DNA from: Kaistella pullorum
Lineage (GTDB): Bacteria > Bacteroidota > Bacteroidia > Flavobacteriales > Weeksellaceae
Length of the DNA: 64,000 bases
Assembly (NCBI RefSeq): GCF_014837035.1
Contig: NZ_JACSPS010000002.1
Span: 635,851 to 699,850 of the forward strand
Direction: 5' to 3'
In this document: one piece after another, positions 58,233 through 64,000 of the stretch
Numbering within the stretch: the stretch's first letter is position 1
How the letters are laid out: every line of letters begins with the position of its first letter
The notes under the pieces: generated by a model
What the model was told of the DNA's origin: nothing
Databases searched by the model: none
The model's input: only the letters and a program-made list of their open reading frames with translations
Translations under genes and position numbers: made by a program

Positions 58233-59912
58233 ATGTCTACCGTACAGGAAAAGTTCAATAATTATTCGAAATTCATCAAATTCATATACAAGTACTGGAA
58301 CAGCGATGTCTTCCGCGCCGCGAGTGAAAACGCACGGAATATAGAGGCGGAAACGGACTCAAATGGGGAAACGGACGATTACCACGGTCCCCAAGAATTG
58401 GTGGAAGACCTTAAAAAGATGGGCCCTACCTACGTGAAACTGGGACAGTTACTCAGTACGCGGCCCGACCTGTTACCGCCAAATTATCTGCAGGCACTTG
58501 AAACGTTACAGGACGACGTAGAGAAAATTCCATACAGTACGGTACAGGAAATCGTTGAAGAAGAAACCGGACAGCGAATCTCGAAGGCTTTTGAAAGTTT
58601 TGATACTGAACCACTCGCCAGTGCGTCTATCGGGCAGGTTCACCAGGCAACGCTCCGCTCCGGCAAGATGGTCGCGGTAAAGATCCAGCGGCCCGGAATC
58701 CGGAAAAAGTTCCTTGAAGACCTCGACACACTGAAAGAAATGACTGATTTTGCGGTGAAACACAATGATGCCGCTAAAAAATATGCGGTAGATGAAATAC
58801 TTGACGAGTTCAGATTCATCCTACTTAATGAACTCGATTACGTGAAGGAGGCAGAAAACCTGCGCGTGCTCGCGAATAATCTGCAAAATTTCAGGAAGAT
58901 CTTTGTTCCGCAACCGGTCGACGGCTACTCCACCTCCAAAATCTTAACGATGGAGTTTGTGAAAGGCCAGAAAATCACGTCGGTTTCGCCGCTCAGCAGG
59001 ACAGAAAATGATTACAGTACTCTGGTAGATGAGCTCGTGGAAGCTTATATGAAGCAAATTATCATCGATGGATTTGCGCACGCGGATCCGCATCCAGGCA
59101 ATATCCATCTCACACAGGATGGCAGAATTGCGCTGATGGATCTCGGTATGGTGGCAAAATTCGGTACCGAAATGCGCGATGATATCCTGAAGCTCATCAT
59201 CGCGATCAGTAAATACAATGGTGTGGAAACCGCCAATGCTTTACTTCAAATGAGCGAATACGGAAAGGAAACCGATGTACAGAAATTTCAGAAGGAAATT
59301 AACCGCCTCGTGCTGGAGGCCGAAAATAAATCGGCCGGTAAACTTAAAACGGCGCCGCTCCTCATCCAGATGAACCGTGTGGCCGCTGAACACGGAATAA
59401 AACTGGCCGTGGAACTCAACATTTTCGGAAAAATTCTCATGCAACTCGACCAAATTGTGGCCGTGCTGGCGCCCGAATATGACCTGCAAAAATCCATCGA
59501 AGAAAATGTGGAGAAAATGATGCAGAAAAAAATGCTTCAGGACCTCAAACCCGAGAATTTTCTTTCACAGCTTATTGAGACCAAGAAACTCGCAGAAAAA
59601 CTGCCCGAACGCCTTAATACCATTACCGAAAGACTCGCAAATAATGAGTTCGAAATCAAAATCGATGCGATTGACGAAAAACGGCTCACCGATGGATTTC
59701 AAAAAGTAGCTAACAGGATTTCAATCGGGCTTGTGATTGCGGCACTCATCATAGGCGCGGCTTTGCTGATGCGCGTTCCGACAACATTCGTGATACTGGG
59801 ATATCCGGGCCTGGCTATGATTTTCTTTTTAGCGGCGGCACTTTTTGGGATTTGGCTGATCTTAAAGATGATCCTCAACGATGAAGAACTTAAATCAAAT
59901 AAAAGGAGATAA
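58233..59912 (+). CDS. UbiB/AarF (ABC1) family atypical kinase
   Basis: 559 residues. The protein-kinase-like fold shows the family's KxGQ motif (YVKLGQLLSTRPDLLP, near residue 69), the Ala-rich loop ASASIGQVHQA, VAVKIQRPG with the catalytic Lys, HADPHPGNI and MDLGMVAKFG. Two C-terminal membrane helices follow (about 500-545). UbiB proteins are membrane-associated ATPases needed for quinone production or distribution; here the quinone is menaquinone, since menA and menB are present. It diverges from sdaA. Confidence 0.93.
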   Translation: MSTVQEKFNNYSKFIKFIYKYWNSDVFRAASENARNIEAETDSNGETDDYHGPQELVEDLKKMGPTYVKLGQLLSTRPDLLPPNYLQALETLQDDVEKIPYSTVQEIVEEETGQRISKAFESFDTEPLASASIGQVHQATLRSGKMVAVKIQRPGIRKKFLEDLDTLKEMTDFAVKHNDAAKKYAVDEILDEFRFILLNELDYVKEAENLRVLANNLQNFRKIFVPQPVDGYSTSKILTMEFVKGQKITSVSPLSRTENDYSTLVDELVEAYMKQIIIDGFAHADPHPGNIHLTQDGRIALMDLGMVAKFGTEMRDDILKLIIAISKYNGVETANALLQMSEYGKETDVQKFQKEINRLVLEAENKSAGKLKTAPLLIQMNRVAAEHGIKLAVELNIFGKILMQLDQIVAVLAPEYDLQKSIEENVEKMMQKKMLQDLKPENFLSQLIETKKLAEKLPERLNTITERLANNEFEIKIDAIDEKRLTDGFQKVANRISIGLVIAALIIGAALLMRVPTTFVILGYPGLAMIFFLAAALFGIWLILKMILNDEELKSNKRR

Positions 59913-59939
59913 AATTTAAAGAATATTTAAATATTTATT

Positions 59940-60593
59940 TCAAGCCAATTCGCAAAAAACTTTGGCAAGAATCTCAGAGGTTTCGCGCGGTTTCGTGGCG
60001 GGGAAAAGATGGGTTCCGTTTTTAATGATGTAGTCGGGTTTCGAATATTTAATGGGGAATACGATATCACGGTCACCCATAATCTGTACCACGTCCGGGC
60101 ATTCCTCAAATTTCCAGCCTGAAATCTTTTCAATGCACCATTTCAGATAATAGGGTTCACGGACGTTGAAATACTGCATCAGTCGCGGATTTTGGGGATC
60201 AAAAAACTTCCTAACGAACGAGTACGCTAAAGCGGATTTAGTGGTGAAAATCCTTTCGGGTAAATATTTCGGCAAACCCGTGCGCTCCCCCAATTTTATA
60301 AAGCGGGATTTTTCGTGATGTGATTTTATGCTCGCCAATATGACCGTTTTCCGCGCAGGTTTCAGCTTGTTGATTTCCTGCACCACAATGCCGCCAAAAG
60401 AGTAGCCAAGCAAGCAAAACGGTTCACTTTCATCCACGCGGACGGCCATCCTGATAATGTAATCCTGGAAACTTTCGTTACGAACCGGTATGAGCCACTC
60501 AAGAAATACCACTTCGAGGTTTTCGGGAAATTTGAGTTTGTCAAGAACTTTAAAATCGGCGCCGAGTCCGCTTACCACGTATAATTTCATCAA
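59940..60593 (-). CDS. Alpha/beta-hydrolase fold protein
   Basis: 217 residues, short for the fold. The nucleophile elbow is GYSFGG (LLGYSFGGIVV, about residues 62-72). The candidate acid Asp is in VQIMGDRDIVFP and the His in KNGTHLFPA. The N-terminal strand starts KLYVVSGLGADFKVL with no signal peptide. The substrate is unknown; it may be an esterase or peptidase-like enzyme. It precedes the region of glucokinase's terminator but is a separate gene with an 80-base gap. Confidence 0.82.
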   Translation of the reverse strand: MMKLYVVSGLGADFKVLDKLKFPENLEVVFLEWLIPVRNESFQDYIIRMAVRVDESEPFCLLGYSFGGIVVQEINKLKPARKTVILASIKSHHEKSRFIKLGERTGLPKYLPERIFTTKSALAYSFVRKFFDPQNPRLMQYFNVREPYYLKWCIEKISGWKFEECPDVVQIMGDRDIVFPIKYSKPDYIIKNGTHLFPATKPRETSEILAKVFCELA

Positions 60594-60620
60594 ACTAAAA
60601 TTAGATAAAATTTAAAAATA

Positions 60621-60646
60621 AAAAAAGAGCACGACGGCTCTTTTTT
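60621..60646. terminator. Rho-independent terminator after glucokinase
   Basis: AAAAAAGAGC / GCTCTTTTTT, 10 bp with a 6-base loop, ending 23 bases beyond the glucokinase stop in the minus direction, and T-rich on both strands. Confidence 0.85.
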
Positions 60647-60669
60647 CAGTTAGATACTTTTACAGAATG

Positions 60670-61719
60670 CTACTCACCCGAAAAGGCAGCGTAGAGCGCC
60701 GCACCCTGGATGATGGTTTTCTGATCTTTCACGAGATAGATCGGCACATCACGAAGCAGGTCGTCCATCTTATCACTTACGATAAAGTTTCGGTAAAACT
60801 TTTCTTTGTTCAGGTACGTTTGCAGCATCACCGGGATATCTCCGCTGATAAACAGTCCGCCCGTAGCTTTCAGTTTCAAAACCAAACTGTTGGCTTCGCG
60901 CGCCAAAAATATCATGAATGTATCAATGGTCATATTGCAGATGCGGTCCCGGCTTTGCAGCGCGCCTTCGATGATGGCTTTGGAGAAATTTCCGGCTTCG
61001 ATCTCTTTCGTGAGCCAATCCGGCTGTTTTTGCTGTTTCACATCGCGCAGGAAACGGTAAATATTAAAAAGACCGTCGTGCGACAACACCGATTCCCAGG
61101 TTACGATGCCATAGATTTTGTGCAGAAACTGGTAAAATTCAACCTCATCACTGGTGCGCGGCGAGAATTCACAATGTCCACCCTCCGTGGCGAAAGGGCG
61201 CATGTATTGCCCGTCCCAAAAAAGTCCGGCTTCACCCAGGCCTGCGCCCGGTGCGAGCACGGCGATATTTCCCGGCACCATGTTCTGCGTGTGGTGAATC
61301 GTATGGAAACACTGCTCGTCATCATTTCCAAGACCATACGCAGAAGCTTCAAGGTCATTTATCAGGTACACGCTTGGAATGTTCAGCTGCCGACTTATTT
61401 CATCGGCATTCAGCGCAAACGAAAGCCTTTGCGGCGCGGATGTGCGGGAAATCACGGGTCCGGGCACCGCTACGGCCAGTTTAGTAATACCGGAAAGCGA
61501 AAACTCACCGATGAACCGTTCAGCAATGGCTTCAAATGAAGAGAATTCACCTGTTTTGTATTCTTTTTCGGCGCGTAGCACCAGATTTTGATTTTCTGTG
61601 GTGTAATGCGCAAAACATGTGAGCTCACCACGGACGTCCGCCGCGATGAGCGAAATATTGTTGTTATTTTCATCCGCAATGGCGGGAAGATACAGCTTGA
61701 ATTTATTATTAGAGTCCAT
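60670..61719 (-). CDS. glk: Glucokinase
   Basis: 349 residues from ATG 61719; an ATG at 61740 would fall beside the -7 element. Family glucokinase (ASKHA fold) phosphorylating glucose with ATP. Visible: a truncated-looking phosphate-1 loop near IAADVRGELTCF, AVAVPGPVISR, LINDLEASAYGL, the phosphate-2 region LAPGAGLGEAGL and the metal/sugar motif GGHCEFSPR. It ends with an adenosine-binding segment IIQGAALYAAF. The phosphate-1 sequence DVRGEL is a little unusual for the consensus DxGGTN. Convergent with nothing; monocistronic. Confidence 0.9.
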   Translation of the reverse strand: MDSNNKFKLYLPAIADENNNNISLIAADVRGELTCFAHYTTENQNLVLRAEKEYKTGEFSSFEAIAERFIGEFSLSGITKLAVAVPGPVISRTSAPQRLSFALNADEISRQLNIPSVYLINDLEASAYGLGNDDEQCFHTIHHTQNMVPGNIAVLAPGAGLGEAGLFWDGQYMRPFATEGGHCEFSPRTSDEVEFYQFLHKIYGIVTWESVLSHDGLFNIYRFLRDVKQQKQPDWLTKEIEAGNFSKAIIEGALQSRDRICNMTIDTFMIFLAREANSLVLKLKATGGLFISGDIPVMLQTYLNKEKFYRNFIVSDKMDDLLRDVPIYLVKDQKTIIQGAALYAAFSGE

Positions 61720-61737
61720 CTTTTTAATGTTAGAAAC

Positions 61738-61745
61738 CAAAGATA
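61738..61745 (-). promoter_or_regulatory. -7 promoter element for glucokinase
   Basis: TATCTTTG on the minus strand, 18 bases before ATG 61719; it immediately flanks and excludes a start at 61740. No -33 TTG found. Confidence 0.6.
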
Positions 61746-61778
61746 ATAATAGTTTTGAAAAATAGCGTGAAAAATAAA

Positions 61779-61811
61779 AAACCTTCTTAAATGGTCTGTT
61801 TAAGAAGGTTT
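61779..61811 (-). terminator. Rho-independent terminator after the outer-membrane protein gene
   Basis: A 13-bp perfect stem AAACCTTCTTAAA / TTTAAGAAGGTTT with a 7-base loop, followed on the minus strand by TTTATTTTT, 18 bases beyond the stop. Confidence 0.9.
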
Positions 61812-61829
61812 AAAGAAATTTTCAAGGTC

Positions 61830-62393
61830 TTATTTGCCTAGCGGAATGTTGTAGCCTACGCCCACTCCGATGGCACCAGCATTGTAACTTTGGCTGCCAA
61901 TCTCGCCTTTATCCCCTGTGAAGGTTTTTTGGTATTGCAGTGCAAAGTTCCAGTCCTGGTTGTGGTAACCGATTTCAGGTTTGATGTAGAAACCGCCGTC
62001 AGGTCTTGCTACTGTACTGTTTGAAGCCACCTGCTCATCACCTACGATGAAACCGTAACCCAAGTCAGTTCCCAGATAGAAACCGGTCTGTTTTGGATAT
62101 ACACGGATCAGTGCTGCTACAGGGATTACTCCAAAATCGTTGTTATCGATCCCATCATTTTCTCTTCCGAAAAAGTGGCTGTAACCTGTTGCGATACCTA
62201 AACCGAAACCAGGGGTCACAAGATTCTGGTATGAAAGGTCCAAACCAAGGTTTCCGCCTGCGTTCTCAGCAGGAACAGAGATACCGCCGTTTACACCTAC
62301 CTTCAGCATGTTGCGCATATCTGCACTTTGAGCACTTACTAAACCTGCCGTCATTAATCCTAATGCAAGGATTGTTTTCTTCATTGATTTCAT
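61830..62393 (-). CDS. Outer-membrane beta-barrel protein (OmpW/OmpA-barrel-like)
   Basis: 187 residues from ATG 62393; ATG 62384 is an equally plausible start and ATG 62432 would extend into the leader. A signal peptide (ending LVSAQ) precedes about eight amphipathic strands (for example VGVNGGISVPAENAGGNLGLDLSYQ and FYLGTDLGYGFIVG), so it forms a small barrel. The C-terminus (YNIPLGK) lacks the terminal Phe, as in some Bacteroidota barrels. Function unknown. A -7 element TAATTTTG lies 70 bases upstream, with a dyad in the leader. Confidence 0.83.
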   Translation of the reverse strand: MKSMKKTILALGLMTAGLVSAQSADMRNMLKVGVNGGISVPAENAGGNLGLDLSYQNLVTPGFGLGIATGYSHFFGRENDGIDNNDFGVIPVAALIRVYPKQTGFYLGTDLGYGFIVGDEQVASNSTVARPDGGFYIKPEIGYHNQDWNFALQYQKTFTGDKGEIGSQSYNAGAIGVGVGYNIPLGK

Positions 62394-62425
62394 AACTTTT
62401 AATTTTTGTTTTACACCCTGCATAC

Positions 62426-62443
62426 TTGGCAAAATCGTGCCAA
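62426..62443. repeat. Inverted repeat in the leader of the outer-membrane protein gene
   Basis: TTGGCA-N6-TGCCAA, a perfect 6-bp dyad lying between the -7 element (62464-62471, minus) and the start codon. It could be a hairpin in the leader RNA or a repressor site; function is not shown. Confidence 0.4.
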
Positions 62444-62463
62444 ATCCGATGAGGCAGGAGGGG

Positions 62464-62471
62464 CAAAATTA
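62464..62471 (-). promoter_or_regulatory. -7 promoter element for the outer-membrane protein gene
   Basis: TAATTTTG on the minus strand, 70 bases before ATG 62393. No TTG at the right -33 distance. Confidence 0.5.
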
Positions 62472-62585
62472 AATTCAATCCATTAGAGTACTGTAAATCA
62501 ATACCTTACGAACGTAAAAAAGTTAAACAATCATTTAGATTTAGATGTGACATAAATGCAGTTTATGGGTTTGGCAGACTTTGAA

Positions 62586-62873
62586 TTACATTTTTTCAAG
62601 TAATTCTTTCATATCCGCATAGCCGCCGCCGTTGTACACATCGGTCATGCCTTCAGACTTGAAATAATCCACGGCTTTTCCGCTTCTGTTCCCGCTTCGG
62701 CAGAAGAAAATCTTGGTTCCGCTCAGGTTTATGACTTCCTGTTTGCGCTGCTCGAGTTCGCCGAGCGGGATGTTCTGGGCTGCTTCGATATGGCCGTCCA
62801 TCTCAAGTTCCATAGGTTCGCGAACATCGATCAGATGGTAGTTTCCGGTTTGCAGTACTTCAGCTAATGACAT
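62586..62873 (-). CDS. Rhodanese-like single-domain protein
   Basis: 95 residues, one rhodanese domain. The active-site loop FFCRSGNRSG at about residues 56-65 carries the catalytic Cys and the arginine usual for sulfurtransferases. IDVREPMELEMDGHI is the substrate-binding strand. It has no signal peptide, so it is cytoplasmic and may carry persulfide sulfur. The function in this organism is unknown. It diverges from queG with a 108-base gap. Confidence 0.9.
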   Translation of the reverse strand: MSLAEVLQTGNYHLIDVREPMELEMDGHIEAAQNIPLGELEQRKQEVINLSGTKIFFCRSGNRSGKAVDYFKSEGMTDVYNGGGYADMKELLEKM

Positions 62874-62963
62874 AGTAAATTGTTTAAGTTGGATGAATTA
62901 TTTAAGAATAGAATTCAGGTTTTAAAAACCTGAAGCCACAGTAACAAAGTTAATAAATAAGAT

Positions 62964-62971
62964 TAATTTTG
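62964..62971 (+). promoter_or_regulatory. -7 promoter element for queG
   Basis: TAATTTTG, 10 bases before ATG 62982. No TTG at the right distance. Confidence 0.5.
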
Positions 62972-62981
62972 CACCATTAAA

Positions 62982-63923
62982 ATGAATGCAAACGCCCGGA
63001 AATACGCAGAAAACATAAAAACGAAAGCCAAAAAATTCGGTTTTCAAAGCTGTGGCATTTCGAAAGCGGGCTTTCTTGAAGAAGATGTCACGCCATTTGA
63101 AACGTGGCTCCAAAACGGGCATCATGGCGAAATGTCTTATATGGAAAATCATTTCGATAAAAGACTTGATCCTACCCTACTCGTGGAAGGTTCAAAATCT
63201 GTAATTTCACTTTCCTACAATTATTATCCAGAGACCGATGCGGGAAAATTTTCGGAACTGAAGATTTCGAAATACGCCTACGGAGAAGATTATCACGAAG
63301 TGATCAAAGAAATCCTGCGTGAAATGGTCGCTGAGCTTAAAGAGGAGATCGGTGATTTCGACTGCCGCGTGTTCACGGACTCGGCTCCCATCCTCGAACG
63401 AAGCTGGGCGCGGAAATCGGGCATCGGCTGGGTTGGAAAAAACGCGAATCTGCTTACGAAACAGCACGGTTCGTTTTATTTTCTGGCCGAAATAATCTGT
63501 GACCTTGAGCTTGAACCCGATTTTGCTACAACGGATCACTGCGGAAGCTGCCGCAGATGCATTGATGCCTGCCCTACCGACGCCATCGTAAGCGACAGAA
63601 TAGTGGATGGGAGCAAGTGTATTTCGTATGCCACCATTGAACTTAAAAATGAGATCCCCGAAAGTTTCCGCGGAAAGATGGCGGACTGGATGTTTGGCTG
63701 CGATATCTGCCAGGATGTCTGCCCATGGAACCGGTTTGCGTCACCGCACAACCAACCGAAATTCCGTGCTAAGGATGAAATTTTAAGCCACAACACAGGT
63801 GAATGGCGCGAACTTTCACAGGAAATTTTTTCAGAAATCTTCCGGAAATCGCCGGTGAAAAGGACCAAATTCGCGGGACTCAAACGTAATATCGACTTCA
63901 TTTTAAACGGAAAAAAACTTTAG
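62982..63923 (+). CDS. queG: Epoxyqueuosine reductase
   Basis: 313 residues. It reduces epoxyqueuosine to queuosine in tRNA anticodons using cobalamin and two [4Fe-4S] clusters. The cluster motifs [16 protein letters not shown] (about residues 182-197) and [11 protein letters not shown] (about 242-252) are both complete, and the cobalamin-domain sequence [22 protein letters not shown] precedes them. The start is ATG 62982. It needs other Que proteins that are not in the window. A tiny convergent reading frame ends within its stop region. Confidence 0.96.
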   Translation: MNANARKYAENIKTKAKKFGFQSCGISKAGFLEEDVTPFETWLQNGHHGEMSYMENHFDKRLDPTLLVEGSKSVISLSYNYYPETDAGKFSELKISKYAYGEDYHEVIKEILREMVAELKEEIGDFDCRVFTDSAPILERSWARKSGIGWVGKNANLLTKQHGSFYFLAEIICDLELEPDFATTDHCGSCRRCIDACPTDAIVSDRIVDGSKCISYATIELKNEIPESFRGKMADWMFGCDICQDVCPWNRFASPHNQPKFRAKDEILSHNTGEWRELSQEIFSEIFRKSPVKRTKFAGLKRNIDFILNGKKL

Positions 63924-64000
63924 CGTTTTCCCTGGGTACGTTTAGGTGCAACTTTCACGCGGACTTTCAGTTTACTTTTCTCTCTAGATTTTTGTTGCAT
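63920..64000 (-). CDS. Lys/Arg-rich fragment at the window edge, function unknown
   Basis: An open frame of 26 codons plus stop, ending at 63920 on the minus strand. It has an ATG exactly at the last base of the window, so it may be a tiny complete protein or the C-terminal end of a gene that continues outside. Composition is very basic (11 of 26 residues are Lys or Arg, with [15 protein letters not shown]), unlike its neighbours. It overlaps the end of queG by four bases. Low confidence. Confidence 0.35.
   Translation of the reverse strand: MQQKSREKSKLKVRVKVAPKRTQGKR

Noticed and set aside
60667-61539. A 290-codon open frame opposite glucokinase
   Set aside because: It is the antisense shadow of a gene with clear glucokinase motifs, and its translation is rich in Arg, His and Phe without domain character.
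62425-62445. Possible sigma-54 promoter upstream of the outer-membrane barrel gene
   Set aside because: TGGCACG is followed by TTGC-like sequence, but the spacing between GG and GC is 9 bases rather than 10, and a normal TAATTTTG -7 element lies nearby. The dyad explains the motif better.
1-64000. tRNA, rRNA, CRISPR array, insertion sequence or phage genes
   Set aside because: I looked in all gaps and found no cloverleaf sequence, no regular spacer-repeat array, no transposase, integrase or terminal inverted repeats. Only the SRP RNA was found.

Overview
The window is chromosomal DNA of a Gram-negative member of the Bacteroidota, most likely a Flavobacteriales species of the Weeksellaceae (Chryseobacterium/Kaistella-like). 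The evidence is the repeated Bacteroidota-type -7 promoter element TAnnTTTG close upstream of genes, the families present (TonB-dependent receptor with carboxypeptidase-like N-terminal domain, DUF5686, DUF4199, DUF4920, DUF2807, DUF6496, POT transporters, S9 peptidases), menaquinone genes, a KDO-lipid A gene, and a DnaG primase with the flavobacterial loss of zinc-finger cysteines. It reads as ordinary core genome: about sixty protein genes, one SRP RNA, no tRNA or rRNA, no insertion sequence, prophage or CRISPR array. Genes are tightly packed, with several 4-base ATGA overlaps and convergent pairs whose stops touch or overlap.

Layout. 1-7.9 kb: a truncated DUF1569 gene coupled to a DinB/bacillithiol-transferase-like gene, nicotinamidase pncA, a TonB-dependent receptor, a two-domain fasciclin lipoprotein, urocanate hydratase hutU standing alone, and two very polar small proteins. 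7.9-12.7 kb: ftsK, a LolA-like carrier and an LptF/LptG permease (envelope biogenesis). 12.7-20.6 kb: a minus-strand run with a lipoprotein glutathione peroxidase, PepSY-like and LolA-like periplasmic proteins, kdsB, an aminotransferase, a phospho-sugar mutase, a DUF2807 lipoprotein, a GT2 glycosyltransferase and a DUF4199 membrane protein. At 20.6 kb lies the SRP RNA gene with the best promoter of the window. 20.7-25.3 kb: an MBL-fold hydrolase, menA, menB, a DUF2007 protein, an extragenic repeat and an amino-acid permease.

25.3-31 kb: a DUF4920 protein, an M14 carboxypeptidase, a TerC-family membrane protein, an XRE regulator and an AAA ATPase. The intergenic spaces around terC and the XRE gene carry five copies of the dyad TTAC-N4-GTAA, the most interesting regulatory signal here. 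31-38.7 kb is a peptide-use block: a secreted dipeptidyl-peptidase IV followed by three tandem POT di/tripeptide transporters and a thioredoxin-like protein. 38.8-49.7 kb: recG (TTG start), a DUF5686 outer-membrane protein, folP, a duplicated-domain DUF1599 protein, a DoxX-like protein, a TerB-like protein, a prolyl oligopeptidase and tpiA. 49.8-64 kb: clpP, dnaG, a GC-rich extragenic repeat, isoaspartyl peptidase, tsaE, an alanine-dehydrogenase-like enzyme, tyrA, L-serine dehydratase, a UbiB-family kinase, a small alpha/beta hydrolase, glucokinase, an outer-membrane beta-barrel, a rhodanese and queG, with a tiny basic reading frame at the right edge.

Taken together the genes suit a proteolytic, peptide- and amino-acid-using aerobe: secreted peptidases (DPP-IV, POP, isoaspartyl peptidase) supply di/tripeptides to the POT carriers, and serine dehydratase, the alanine-dehydrogenase-like enzyme and urocanase deaminate or degrade the products. 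No convincing undescribed multi-gene system was found. The best leads are the shared TTAC-N4-GTAA operators, an AAA ATPase with a defective Walker A motif, an alanine-dehydrogenase-like enzyme lacking its catalytic histidine, and promoters placed only four bases before the start codon.
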